A DNA stretch of 64,000 nt. Source: Casuarius casuarius (lineage: Eukaryota; Chordata; Aves; Casuariiformes; Casuariidae). Position numbers and translations under genes: made by a program. Positions 37,550-51,100 of this stretch are shown here, piece after piece. The notes under the pieces are model-generated. The model was not told the DNA's origin and did no database searches. It saw only the letters and a program-made list of their open reading frames with translations. The stretch is from contig PTFA01000035.1 of NCBI GenBank assembly GCA_003342895.1, positions 5,008,801-5,072,800 of the forward strand. Direction: 5' to 3'. Each line of letters begins with the position of its first letter. The stretch's first letter is position 1.

Positions 37550-40500
37550 CCTTACCTCATGCAACGCCCTCAAAGCCATACGAGAATTGCTGTGTATGTG
37601 CATACAGATGTGCACTGTACCGTACCAAATCTTCCTCTTTATTGGGAGCAAGAGTTAGATTTCTCTGTGTTCAATTCTTCCAGCTGCACTGCTGTGAAAT
37701 TTTGTTTGTCCTCGCTGACATTCATGCAGACCTGCGAGTCCGGTATCCTTCGTTTTTGCACCTTGGCTGTAGTTACAAACTCCTCAAGCTCGTTATCAAT
37801 ACTTACTACACTTCTCTACATAAACGTTTGACTCCGTGTTTAGGCCAGCTGAGAATTTTCACATTATAACTAGTCAGCATTTGATTCCGTGTTTAAAGCA
37901 GAGGAATCTGGAATATATCGGGAAATATTTTTCTTCATCTTTTCCTTAATTTTTCCTCTTAATCACTCAGGAATATCTCATGTTAGCACATCAGAGTAAG
38001 TCTCCTTCCTTAAAAATATGGTTTACAAATAGAAAATATCAGAATTTCTTCAGATATGCTGAGGAAGATCCTACCATCCATTTTTCCTGTCCTCTTAGAA
38101 ATTGTTTCAGATAGCAATTTAGCAGTCAACAAGTCTTAGGCATTACCACATATAGCTTCTTTGTATAAAGAAAACAGCATGCACACGTGCAATGATCACG
38201 CCAGCACGCTTGCCTCCTCCTACGCCTGGCCTGGCCAGAGCCTGGAGGACGACCAGCGAGAGGGAAGAGGAGCACGACTCCTAGCAGGCGGCTGGCTGTG
38301 CAGTAACGCCAGCTAGTTGAGGCTGTGATGAACTGGTCAGCGTTTTATGTAGCACGTCTGCTACCAAGTGCAAGGTTTTATTGCTCAGTTAACTAACTTA
38401 CTACCTCTCCGCAAAACTGCACTTCAGATGTCTGCCACGAAAGTAACCATTCTCCTCAGAGACCTCACGGGCCTGTAATCATAAAGCAAAGGGCAAGAGT
38501 AGAAGATGGGGAACATTATCCATCATTAACTACTCCCCTGCATGCAACCACGACCCTTAGTTATATTGTGTGCCAAAGTAATTCAATTTCAGACGCAGTC
38601 ATCCTGATTTGAGCCAGCCATATTCCTTTCCCCACTGCAAGGGTTGACACAAATGGTCCTTGAAAGCACGATTGTTACATACATGATATATCCCCTAAAA
38701 GCATTTTTTATTTAGCAAAGCAGTAAAATCCTAGTGTTGAAGGTACAGCAGCAGATATGAATTCTGTAATACAGTGTGTTTATTCCTAGCTTACAGACAC
38801 AGTTATAAGTGCACCTAATGAAGTTGCACCATTAAAATATGGCATGTAAACATCCAGGAAGATATTACATCTTATATGTATAGTCAGGCAAGTACTGCAA
38901 CCTTTATTAGTTCCACAATACTCCTGGCACCTTGCAAAAAGGCTTACACTGCTATTCCAATTTGGAGTCAATAGGACTGCTGGCGCATACAAAGTTAGAA
39001 AAAGTATGAAAGTTTTCTCAGGTCTACTAAAAGAGATGCAGACCTTAACTGTGAGAATTTAAACATGCTATGAAATCAGAGAGAAGTTTTATACTTTACA
39101 TTTTATGCTCTGTCTTTAGGTGAAAGGCCCTGCATGCATATGTAGACACTCAGTTGATACATATCATCCTCGTTACCTGCAAATTGTGTCTTTAGCCATT
39201 CCTCCGTGTGGTTTCATAACTGGCGCCGGATCTCAGTTGATAACCGGCACACAGCTCTGTTGCTAATACAGAGTTACAGAAACCAGCTCGCTATCCAGGC
39301 ATTCATTTGATTCAGTCCTCAGAAGAAATACCTCTTGTTAGTGGAACATACTGCATCATTTTCAAATTATTGCGAAAAGTTATCGTGAAAACCAAAACAC
39401 TGGCTGAAATCAGAGCCAGAACAGAACCACATCATTGTGTTGTGGTCACAAGTGAAGACTGTTTCAAAGGTATGCAAACAGATCTTGAGTCATAGTAGTG
39501 GAAAATAAATCAACTAATGGAGATACTTTGGAAAACATAGCACTTAACAAGGGCTCAGATGCTTGATGCTGTTTTCTAATCTGACAAAGGACTGGAGCAA
39601 TGAAGGGTGTTTTTGGAGAGCTTTTAGAATACCAAACAAAACCCCTCATTTGTGTTCAGAGAGGGGAAACTCAATATATTGCATTCCTGGGCCACCCTAC
39701 CCAGTGGCATAAAACCCCCATTATAGTCCACAGACAGGCTAGATGAAGAAGTAGCTCCCTTTTCATTAAAGCAACAAAGCAAAAAGAGCGCAAGCAACCA
39801 GCTGCATCCAAAACAGACATGAAATTAAGCACGTTATTCCGAGTGAGACAACCATGTAAGGGTGAAACTTTTCCTAGAGAGAAGTGAATGATCCGGCTGG
39901 TGTCCAATTCTCAGCTCCTGAAGTCTTATGTTCCACAAAAGATGATGAATCTCAGGTAGAGAAAGGCAATCAAAAAAGCAGTTTGCTATAGTTCCCGTAG
40001 CACAAGGCACCTCAGAAAGCTGAGGCAACGGGCAGGAGTTTCAGGGATCTGGACAACATTTGGGTATATGACTTCAGCTGCACCTCTGGAAAAACTGAAC
40101 CGGGGGAATTCATACAGAGGACAAGTTATCTGAAGTGAAAATAGAACACGTACAGCATTGCTTTTTTAGCACAGGAAGAACTGAGATGCAATGTGAACTT
40201 CTTCCTTTAAAAAAAAAAAATAGCCACAGAACAGGTCAAACCTCTACAGACAACCGTTTCTTCGGCACACACTTACATTTAAAGTACATACAGCCGCTTG
40301 AAGTGTAAAATGTACTCCTCATGTAACTGACATACAAAAGTAGAAACATGACAACTGGCAAACCTCAAACGCAAAGAACAGCAACATAAAAACTTCCCCA
40401 TGGAAAGGGGCTCAAGCTGTGTTTCATCACCATTTAAAAATAATGAGCATCTCCGGTCTTTCAGCTCTGCTCAGCATCCCAAGCTTGCACTCCAAGACTT

Positions 40501-41485
40501 GTTTTAAGGGAGTTCCCTTCAGCCACGTTTGCCTCCCCGTGGTGCCCCCCAAAGCCCTGCGAAGCCGCCCTTCCCAGAAGGACCTGCCTCTGGGCAACCC
40601 TGCACAAGACTGAGGCAGGAGGTGCTTCCTTCACACCCTCCGTGTTGCAAGAAACTAGAACAAGTCCGACTGCTGCACCGTAACGGTGTTGCAGCAGTTG
40701 GCATAACAGTAGGAAGCTGCTAACGACACAAGCAAACTGCATCGACTCTAGACGTCTGCCTGGAAAAGCCTCCCCAGCCGCCCCTCTTAGACACCGTGTG
40801 TCCACCTCGGATTCTGCCTGTGCTGCACCACACTTTGTGCAGTGTTATAACCGGCTTGAGCAATTGTCACAAATATTTTCCATAACTTGTAGTCAGGTAG
40901 ACTACTTTCAGATGACTAAAATTTAAAGGATCATTAAAAAACCCTAGAAGTTATACAGGACAATACCAACAAATGCTGCTTCATTTCTGTCAGCTCCTTA
41001 GCTGGTTTGAGGTACACTGCTCTTGAGGAAGGTATAACTTGACTATTTCTGAAGAGCATCAAAATAAAATCCAGCCAAATTGCATATCTTCTTATCCTGA
41101 AAAAGACTCAGAGCTGTACTTCAGAAGAACGAGGATATCTTTATGAACGCAATCAAAATTGATTTGGCAAATGCAAGAACAACATTTGAAAGAATGAACT
41201 AACTCTGTTCCTTTTATTTAGTCTAACCATTTAATTCTAATTAGATGGAGAAAGACGACTGAACTGCAGCAGTCATTGACATTTCATTAATGTCTGCTGT
41301 TCCATTAGCAAACAGAAAAAGCCAAAGTAATAGAAACTTAGACTATAGCTTTCTAGAACAAGAAAAAACTATTAAAAAATCTTAATATAAATTTCAAATG
41401 ATGGCATATCAATGGATATAGCAAGTTTCCCTGAAAATTGAGATCACTCTTCCCAAAGATCTATGTTGGCAACTTTGGTTTCTTC
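37550..41485. other. Non-coding DNA, no gene seen
   Basis: Mostly AT-rich. A GC-richer zone at 40460-40810 has modest CpG and opposed open frames without known product. Nothing else stands out. Confidence 0.55.
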
Positions 41486-41490
41486 ACTTC

Positions 41491-41720
41491 AAAGAAAAAG
41501 AAAAAGAAAAAGAAAAAGAAAAAGAAAAAGAAAAANAAAAAGAAAAAGAAAAAGAAAAAGAAAAAGAAAAAGAAAAAGAAAAAGAAAAAGAAAAAGAAAA
41601 AGAAAAAAAGAAAAAGAAAAAGAAAAAGAAAAAGAAAAAGAAAAAGAAAAAAAGAAAAAGAAAAAGAAAAAGAAAAAGAAAAAGAAAAAGAAAAAGAAAA
41701 AGAAAAAGAAAAAGAAAAAG
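41491..41720. repeat. (AAAAAG)n hexanucleotide array, about 38 copies
   Basis: Two hundred and thirty bases are almost entirely AAAAAG units, with two 7-A interruptions (near 41605 and 41650) and one N at 41536. All purines lie on the plus strand. Frames across it read as poly-lysine or as RK or EK repeats and are not genes. The array is long enough to be unstable in length and to block replication or form triplex structures. The assembled length may not be exact. Confidence 0.95.
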
Positions 41721-41724
41721 ACTT

Positions 41725-42360
41725 TACAGACTACAGCAGCCATTCAGGAGCTGTGGCCTGCTACAGAAGGGTTTTGTGCTCTTGGCACTGGGTCCTCACA
41801 GCCTCTTGCCACTTTGGCAGGGAAGGCAGCCAGCCCTGAGGACACAAACTTCACAGCCTCACCTACGGAAGCATCCAATCCCTAAACCAGCTCAGTAATT
41901 TAAATGTCATGCTCTGCACAGGGGTTGGAATAACTAGCTAGTGACAACACTGTTTTGGAAGTGTTTCACACCCTGGAATAGGTAAGAGTGGGACCTCCCT
42001 CGTCTGAAACAGACTGAAGACACATGGTCACATTCGGATAGTATCTTAGATTGCATTATGGCATCTAGAAGTTACATAACTGCAAGCTGTTTTGCTAAGT
42101 CCATGCTCAGTAAATTCAGATCTAAACAACCTCCTATTGTGTCTAGCCTCAGGCTCTTTCCACTCGCACGTTCACCAGGAAGGGAGAAGTGATTCTCCAA
42201 ACCAGCCCTCCCTCAAAAATCAGAATTCCTTCTTTTACAAACAGCCTCTCACCCTGCACCTTGGAGGCTTTTTTGTTTTTTAGCTGCTGCATTTTCCTAG
42301 AGGCGACATTATTCATGACTTACCCAGGCTCAGGGAGCCTTACGAGAGCTCTGCTTGATG
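41725..42360. other. Non-coding DNA between two hexamer arrays
   Basis: No gene is recognised. The DNA just after the AAAAAG array (41725-41890) is GC-neutral with an open frame that merely continues from the repeat. Confidence 0.5.
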
Positions 42361-42364
42361 CGCG

Positions 42365-42405
42365 GCTGGAGCTGGAGCTGGAGCTGGAGCTGGAGCTGGA
42401 GCTGG
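42365..42405. repeat. (GCTGGA)n hexanucleotide array, 6.8 copies
   Basis: Six perfect GCTGGA units and a partial seventh. Read forward they give LE or WS dipeptide repeats, depending on frame. The array is followed by a CpG-containing stretch to about 42480. A minus-strand donor-like site (GCCTGG|GTAAGTC) lies about 45 bases before it. Coding function is not supported. Confidence 0.95.
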
Positions 42406-43666
42406 CCAACGTGGCGTCACCCAGCCCCAGGCGCCGCGCTGCTCCTGGCTGCTTGTGCCGAGCCGTGGCTGGACCCGTCTACAGTAGGACTGAGCAGCCA
42501 TAAAAATCCATCACAAATACCGACCCTCTCACATGCGGCACTCTAAGGCCAGGGCAAAATGTTGTTTGCCAGCCCAGAACAGGGAAACTACCAAGCCTCC
42601 TGGTTTTTACTGAGGTAACAGCATGCCTTTCTGTTCCCAGCAGCGTAGTGCCTCCCACCTCCCTGCAATGTTTCCAGGGACAGAACGACATCCCTATACA
42701 GGTGCAAGTTTTAGACTTTTTTCCCTCTTCATTATTGTAATACCAGGAAAATGACCTTTAGCAAATAACACAGAGAATCATTTATGAACAGGGTTTTCAG
42801 TGCCTATTAACTAACGCATATATAGTAGTGAATTACAGTAGAGCTGCTATGATCTCTCACAGCACAGTCACTGGAATAGTGAATAATTATATTTAATATC
42901 CATTTTACAACAAATTTCAAAAGAATTCCTAATGAGTGGACACTCAACATTAACTAAGCTCCTTAGACAGGCATAACATTATGAAAAGACAATTTTTTCC
43001 AGCATATATTAAATAATAAAACGATCTTGCAGTGTTTCACCTCTGTTAAATCTTTCATTATGTAAAAAGTAGTAAAATCTAGAAGTTAGAAACCTTGTAC
43101 TGCAGCAAAATGCAAAGAACATTGACAAAAAAAAATCTTTTCAGAAAGACAGGCAGATTTAACTGCCTCCTTTCAAAATCAATTAAATTTAAGAAATAAC
43201 CTCTCCCTTCATTTTAAGGGTAAATGAGGGTCTTTAACTGCACACCTTCACAATGGTGTTAAATGTTGGCCAATTACCTAGGAAAAAGTATTTTTCCCCT
43301 TTGAAATGCAGATCTTGCACCTGGAACTCCCAAACAGGAAGCCACTGGCTTCCTTAGAAAACGATCCCGGAGAAGGGCTTTGCTGTCGCAGCTTCACCAG
43401 CCCCACGCACCGACACGCTCAACTTCAGGTAGCTGAAGAAAAATTTTATGGACAAACCACCTCTGCCCTCTCTTTCTCCTCTTCTGCCCCATCGTCCCTC
43501 TGCCTAAAATGCAGTATCACGTCTTGCAGAAGCACACGGGTGGCTCCCCCCGTTTTGGCAGCACCAAGAGGTCAGGCCTACTTCAGGAAGCAGAGGGGCA
43601 GGTCCACGACCCCCCAGTGCTTTACACCAAGAGGCGCGTGCTTTTACTTTGACTGAAGTGAACTCC

Positions 43667-43736
43667 CCTTTTACATAATTAGATCTCTTTTTACGTAAAA
43701 AAACTAAAAAAAAACCCTCTTTTTACATAATTAGAC
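43667..43736. repeat. Local near-duplicate of a TTTTACATAATTAGA motif
   Basis: CTTTTACATAATTAGAT occurs at about 43668 and CTTTTTACATAATTAGAC at about 43719, with a degenerate third copy (CTCTTTTTACGTAAAA) between them. The spacing suggests an imperfect tandem duplication of roughly 50 bases. Confidence 0.65.
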
Positions 43737-44530
43737 CTTGAATTTTCCAATCCATGTGTTTTTCATGTGATCTTCTATCTATAGCAGTTAAATATTTGCC
43801 CTTGTTTATAAATAAAAAAGTAGTAAATGTGAACTAAACTCTCCTATCCTCTTTGAAAGAAAATAAAAGAAAAAGAACAACCTAACGAGTATTAAATAAT
43901 TACCAAAACCTTAGCCAGTTGTTAGACTACAAAATAGTTTGAAGAATCTTTAAACTTAAGGCAATATCCAACTCTCAGCTGTCCAAAAGAAGGTTTTTTT
44001 ATTCCATCTTCTCTGTATGAGCCTTTCTCTCTGTACAAATATTGACGACAGAAGAGCAGCTCAGACGCACAGCTTCTAGACAGCTGAAGCTCGTAAAACA
44101 GGGTTCCTTGCTACAGAGAACGCTACTTTGACTGAAGAGAAGAAACTCAGCTAGAAAGGCAATAAACTTCGAGATTCAGAATTGGACATAAGCCCAATCG
44201 CCTACAAAGACAGAAGAGCAACACTAAATGCAGCACTGAATTTTCTGGCTGGGGAAACCCGCTTGCTACGCAGGCAAACCAAGGACCAACCCTAGCGTCA
44301 GCAAAGCGTACAGACATACGCTAACTCCTACAGCCTACCGAAGGAGAGCACCAGAGAGCGCTTGAGCATTGGCGATATCAGGGGATTCGTCACCAAGCTT
44401 CCATATGTGCATTTTAGACTCAAAGAAAATTAAATCTTTACAACAGATCACATGACAACATCTAGAGTGAACCCTGATTTATTAAAACCCAGTCAACATC
44501 GACATTGTACTCCACCCAACTATTTGTCAG

Positions 44531-44533
<3 letters not shown>

Positions 44534-44562
<29 letters not shown>
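44534..44562. repeat. Poly-T tract of 29 bases
   Basis: An uninterrupted T run. No retroposed sequence is recognised on either side. Confidence 0.9.
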
Positions 44563-44565
<3 letters not shown>

Positions 44566-45080
44566 CGCTGTTCATCAAGTCTAATGAATGACCATTGAAC
44601 ACTTAGTATTATAACAATACTAAAGGTGGTCAACCCACTCCTTGTTACAGAGATGGACACTGGAGGCCAACGTTGAGGAAATCACCAGCTAGCTATGAAC
44701 GCGCAGCAGGGTCTGGACTCGGCAGCTGGAGCAAAACAGACAGGGCCTTCGACCCCTTCAGCATTTCTGACCTCTACAAAGCTCCGAAGCAGGGCAGAGA
44801 TCCTGCCACGGCGACCAGCCTGAGAGAGCACACAGCGCAGCCTCTGCTCTTACACATTCAACTATATCCTCTTAAAAGCTGAGTTTGGATTAACACATTG
44901 ACTTATTTCCCAGGACACTGTATTGCGATGGAGAAAAATAAAGTTAACTGCTGACAAGACCATTCATTTGATCATGTAGCATAATTTATAGTAGAATACA
45001 TTAGATTTAGTGGAAGAAACTTAGTAATAGATTTTACATATAGTTTGGAAGCTGAGGAATACTGTTATAGCTATTATCAC

Positions 45081-45107
45081 TGCAAGAGCTTATTTTTAGC
45101 TCTTGCA
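45081..45107. repeat. Perfect 10-bp hairpin
   Basis: TGCAAGAGCT at 45081-45090 is complementary to AGCTCTTGCA at 45098-45107, with a 7-base loop (TATTTTT). The stem is stable for a DNA or RNA hairpin but too short for a microRNA precursor. It has no gene context that would make it a terminator or regulatory stem. Confidence 0.7.
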
Positions 45108-48100
45108 AGATCAGTTACTTTTGCTGATGAATTAGTTAAAAATGTGATATGTCTGATATGCACAGCTATGCATGACCATATATGATCACAAGACCCCAGG
45201 GAAAGTGTGAATGAGTTGTGTTTGAAGCAGAAGATTCATCTCTACAGCTTGGGCTCCCGTGCTGCACATAAGGCATATAATCAAGCCTCCAACACTTGCT
45301 CAGAAAGCAAGGTCTCTCAGTGCACCCGTTACACACCATTCTCCCGCCCCAGGGGTCCTGGGAGAACAGTAAATGTAATATCTTTATTTCCAAATGAGAT
45401 CGTCCAAACGAGTCAGAGACAGCGCTTGTATTTGTGGAGGCCTCAACAGAGACTGAAGCTTGAGCTTTTCCATCCTGCACCTGCCCAGCAATAGATGGTG
45501 ACCTGCCTTTATGCTCCTCCTTCATCAAGTTGAAGGGACAGCACTGGTTTGGGCTGTTGGCCTCTACTGCCTGTTCTCACACCCAGCAGCCCTTGCAGTG
45601 ATGGCAGAAGATGCCAGGTACAAGCCGCATGTCTCAGGACAGGGAAGGAAGGTACCCGTGCCCTAGCTCATGTGGCATAAGCCACTGCACAGCAGACATA
45701 TGATCTGGCCTTTTTCCCTGTCTCTCTTCCAGCATTTCAGTCTGGGGGTAGTGAAACAAGCTGCAAGGACACAGCACAGGATGCAGGTGACTGTCGGTGT
45801 TGTCAGCCGGAGATGACATCCACACCTGGGCAGGAGCCAACTCAGCCGACTGCAGCTGGATCTCAGGCAACCCACTGCAAAATGCAAATGTCCATAGGGC
45901 ATACGCACATACGTAAATACACTATTAAAAAAGTGACCCAATACCAGTCTACTATAAGTTTTACTTTAAAAGTGGACGTAGCATCGCTTAATTATATTAC
46001 TTTATGGTTACAGATATTTCCAAACTATTTCCCTCCCCCCATAATACCTCATGCTAATAAAATGAATTTCTTGTGCAAGAACTTCTAAAACTCCTAGATG
46101 GATGTGAAAAAGAAAAAACAACCAATCCTGGCCAGAGAAAAAAAATACACTTCAATTTTGCTCTCCTAAAAATTACGAGAATTACTTTAGAGAATTCGTA
46201 GCTATGTCTTGCTTTATGTTCCTTATTCCTTTTGATCATATCAGAGTGAAGTCATGTTGGATGAATATATTACCCAAGAGGTCAAAAGAACTCAAAGCAA
46301 AGGGTGGTTTAGACACATCCTGGAGCATTATTAATCCTCTGAAAGAGGATTCCTCAGAAACTACTGCTCTCCTGACAGAGCAGAGATAATGCAGGAATAG
46401 CTAGACCAAAATTAAAAGAAATCACTTCATCCTTAGAGTTAATTGTTCCTCTGTACTTCCTACCTGTTATTTCTCCTTAATACAGCTGATCTCTGATGGC
46501 CTCCATTATTTCACGATTAGAAATAGTATTTCATTTTACGAACATTTTATTTGGTAGTGATCAAATTTGAAGACTTCCATGGTTGCCCTTTTATCTTGTT
46601 TTAGGAAGGTTCAAAGAACACCACCACTCTCCCTTGCAAACAACTGCCTGATAGGGGACGGGAACAGGAAAACTTCTGCCAGTTCATAAAGGAGAGAGAT
46701 GGAGAGAAAAAGATGAGACAGGAGGAGAGACCCCAAAATATCCAAACTGGAGTTTAGACCTTTGTTAGTTTCTTGATATCTGTAAAGAATGTCACGTATG
46801 GCTGCACTTGTTACCCAAGTTTCTAAAGAGTTTTCTTTTATTAGATAAAGTTTCAGACATTATGAAAAATTGCAAGTATGTGATAGCATCTCAGTGTCCT
46901 TAGTGCCTCTGTAGAAACCTAATTCAATCATGACTTAAGAACTATAAAAAGTGTATATATTTTCTCTGTAGCAAAATGGATATCTGTGGACCCTGTTGCA
47001 ACACAGGAATTAAACTTTGTGGGGGGTTTTTTGCCCCTTTCCCCCCAACAGGTTGAAGTTATTTTAAAATAAGAAATAAGCTCCCTGCTGAAAAAACAAA
47101 ACAAAACAAAAAAAATCCCTCAGTCAGGTTAGTAAACTAGTATTAAAATAAATCTCAAAAATAACAATGCAGTTAGAGTTTTACTCTTATTGGGTCTTGC
47201 AGATATAAGATGCATCCATGTGCCTGTTCTCAGAAACCACACAAGACTTAAAGCTGTAATCACACGTTTCCTCTTGGTAGAAGCTGACTTGTCTGAAAGG
47301 AAAACTGATTTCTTAATAAGTCAGTCAACAACAATCTTTATACCTTCACTGATACTTGTTGAAAGAAAGTGAAGAAAGTGAAGATATTCTCTCCTACTCA
47401 AATTCAAACAGCAGAATCAACTATCAGCACTATTTGGAAATTTGTTCACAGCTGAAGAATAGGAGTAACACGAGCAATTTCTGTTCATTTTATGCAACTG
47501 CATTTTATGCATTTTATGCAAAAAAAAAAAAGTCTTTAGAAAGAGATCTGTATTTTGTAGCCTGTAACCAACTATGTCAAGTGCTGCCCAGGGCCCAGCC
47601 ACCAGCATGAATAATCCCATGAAAGACAATGGGGTCACCTACAGGTTCTTGAGCTAGGATCAGAGTGTGCAGAAGACCCAAGCCCTAAGAATGCTTCAGA
47701 CAAGTAGAAAATTCAAAGAAAACCCCAAACATCCCTCATTGGGTGCCAATGTTTTGAGGACGACACACTTCAAACTGGAACAGGATCACTACAGAAGTCG
47801 GTGAATCAGGTGCCACCATGCCAATGACAAGATAGAGCATTTCAGACGGGCTCTTTGAAAATATTTTATTTATTTTTCCAGTTTTTCAGTCATTTGTCTT
47901 ACACCATCACAAATTAATGTCAGACTATGACTATGTGGAAAAAACAAAAACAAAAAAAAACGGGCCGCAGTAATCAGAGCACAGGAAGAAAGGAAAGTTC
48001 GGTCAGCCTTGTCTCCCAGAGCAAAAACCTGCCCTAAATGCCTTTCACTAGTTCATCTGTCCACATCATAAACACTCCCCAAAACACAACTGGCATGAGC

Positions 48101-51100
48101 AGACCAACTGAAAACATTAATAGCACTGACAGCAGGTTTTGGTTTTGTTTTTTAAATCAGTTGAGGGCATGATTTTATTTTAATCACAACTCATGGCCCT
48201 TTCATTAGTTTTTGTCCTACTTCTGCACAGCCTAAGCAAAGCAGCTTTGAAGCCTGTGCTCATTTGTGCTTTGTGCTTTTGTTTGCACAGCAAGGAGGAC
48301 GGGTCGAAGACCAGCGTGTTTCAGCATAAGCGAGAACTTCCCTCGTGGCGGACAAGGACGCTCACGTGCCGGCAGGCTCTGTATTCCTCCCCCAACCTCT
48401 CCCTGCCATCCCAGCCCAGGAACTCACAACTGGTTCCAAGGAAAAGCCTCCAAGCACTGCCACACAAGAGTGCCAAAGAATACAGCCATGGAAACACACA
48501 GAAAAACAGGGATACCATAGACAGATAAAATAGAAACCTTGTAGAAACAAGACATACAGCCTATTCTTTGGGGTGGCTCGTAGGTTGTTTATTCCAGCCC
48601 ACATGGCCTGTTCTACCCGAGCCACCCAAACTCAAGTGCCCATCATCTAGGCCATGTAGAGAGTGTAAATACATGCAGTGCAGACGACAAATTCTTCTTT
48701 TGCTTCCTACTATGAATCCGCACTGCCATCGCCACAAAGCCTCCCAAGAACCTGCAATGAGCACTACCAATGCCCCTACTCTTTTCTACTACATTTAGTG
48801 CTTCCCTACCACCCCTGCCCAGCGTGCGTATATACCTTCATGCACCTTCCACACAGAGAAAATGGGTATTCTATTTTGGAGGGGAGGGTATTTTTATTTT
48901 TTTTATTACCACAACAGTACTAGAATCACTAGCATCAAATTGATGAGTTTTTCTGATGGAAAGGCTTTCTGTTCTGCGTGTGGGCTGACCACGTCTTTGC
49001 TGAAAGACATCCCTCCCGATAGAAACGGCCAGTCCTGCCTGCAGGAGGACTACAAGTAGTCCCCTGCTAAAAGAAGTGACATAACGCAGGGCACACAGTA
49101 CCTGTAGGTAATTGCAGGACAGGATGCAAATGGAGATTAATATTTTTCACTTTGACATGAACCTAACAACAGCTAGGGGATTAAATCATATCATATTCAG
49201 CAAGATATTAAAAGCTTAACAGTATTAACACTGATTTTGATTTTTAAAATTAAAGTGTACGCATTCACTATGATGCTAACATATTCTGAGACACAGATAT
49301 TTTGTGCCTTACTCTTACTCCCAAAGCTTCAGTTTCAACACAACACAGCCGCAAGTCTCCATCCTCCCACCCCTTCTCAAAGCACTGTTACACTGCAGGA
49401 ATTGGTTCATGGATTGTAGTTTGTTAAACAAAAACAACAAGAAAAACTTAAAATACGTAGATTTATACCGGGAAAGTAGCTAAACAATTACACAGGGATT
49501 TTGATTACCTTAGACATTTTACTTTTATTAAAAACATTACTCAAATTTGAATACAGATTGAGCATTTCACGCTGTGTTCAGTCAACTGCAATGTTTTCAC
49601 CTCCCAGCGGGCTATAAGCTGAGCTATAACTTCATAGCACAGCATGTGAAAGAAGACTTGAACCACAGATTTATCCCATTGATCATCCTAATTATGCCCC
49701 CAAAGCTGCTGCATTAACATCAATATCCGCATCAAACTCCAGGTGTTGCTACAAATTCTCAGACAACAGAGCAACGTCAGCATGTGAAAGACAAAACTGC
49801 CCAGGCACGTATCAATAGAATAACATTTTTTTCCCTTTCGAGATCTTGATCGGACAAAGAAACACGTGTTTGAGCCTGCACGTGAGGAGAGCCCCGGCTG
49901 ACACGACGTGCGACCCCGCGCAAGAGCTGCTTACACAACCCAAGCACAACCCTCAACTTCTTACGCTTCCTCATCAAGCGCAAACCATGCTTTATGCAAC
50001 AGTCAAGAGAAACAGTGAAGGTGATGAGAAAGTGAGGAGCCCTCTCCACGCACGGGTGATAGCAAGCATTTAGACAGCTAAGAGAATAGAGAGAGAAAAG
50101 ATATTCTGTAAAGTGTTTTATTGAAACATATTAATACTGTTCAAACACAGACTGATCGCTAGGTCATAGCGTTCACAGATTACCCCTGAAGCAGGGCAAG
50201 TACCTAACTTCAAGATGAAAAAGGACGACAGTAAGAAAAAGCTCATGTCAAAGCTTGCTTTGAGAAGCTGGTTTCTTGCCTGCACAGCTACAGATGCCCA
50301 AAGTAAAAGACAATGGAGAATCAAAGCCTTTAATAAATATTAATTTGTCCAGGTGGTGAAATACATTTCATTCCTACAAATTAAACAGATTATTTGATTC
50401 AGATATCTCTTCCTATGTGATGTAGGAATGCACTTAAGAGCACTCCTACTTAAGAGTAACAGACTTGTCACTGCACTTACAGACGCCCCCCGGCAGGCAG
50501 CCCCGCTGATGAAACATGCAGTCACCACCGAGCATCACTACTGCCTTATTATCCGTGGCGCTGTCGGAGGAGGAATCAATTCCAGCCCACTGCTAAGCCT
50601 GTAAATCTCTTCTCGACCGCGTTTTCTATTCCACACTCATGCAAATGACTCAGTAATTCACTCAATGGTAACACCTCCTTGTCCACTGTAATAAAAAACC
50701 ACACACCATAACCAGTTTAATCAAAGCGAGCAGGTCTTACAGGGCCTCAAATGAACAGGGGGAGCTATAGGCAAATGATCAGAAATAGACACCAGCTTTC
50801 TCTTTAGTTACATATTCTGCTCAGTTTGGTTTACTTTGGCCTATTTCATTAGCAGCAGGAACACTGGCAGGACAGTGATCTGGACTGTGACTACATGTCC
50901 TTCATAGAAGTGTCCAAAGTGTAGTAACTTCTCATCACCATCCGTCAAACCATTTTTAAACAGCCCTAGACAGGAAAGACCTTGTAAACATGGCACCATT
51001 CTGCTAGTCAAACCACCACGAATCACAGCTGTATTCACAGCAGCACAAACGACCACAGAGTCAAGGTGGGTTTTCCATTTAGCACTATTCTTAGTTAAAG

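Noticed and set aside
37151..37831. 226-codon forward open frame, longest in the window
   Set aside because: It runs through the densest CpG block, where four or more registers on both strands are open at once. It has no recognisable domain and its second half is unlike its first. GC content explains it.
41438..41885. Lysine/arginine/glutamate-rich 'proteins' of 133-140 codons
   Set aside because: They are translations of the AAAAAG array in different frames.
42189..42546. Frames with LELELE or WSWSWS repeats
   Set aside because: They are translations of the GCTGGA array, with no coding support on either side.
50480..50575. Minus-strand cysteine-containing frame (CMFHQRGCLPGGVCKC) with splice-like ends
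   Set aside because: It briefly looked like an EGF-type module, but the cysteine spacing fits no EGF or other domain and the frame stops soon after.
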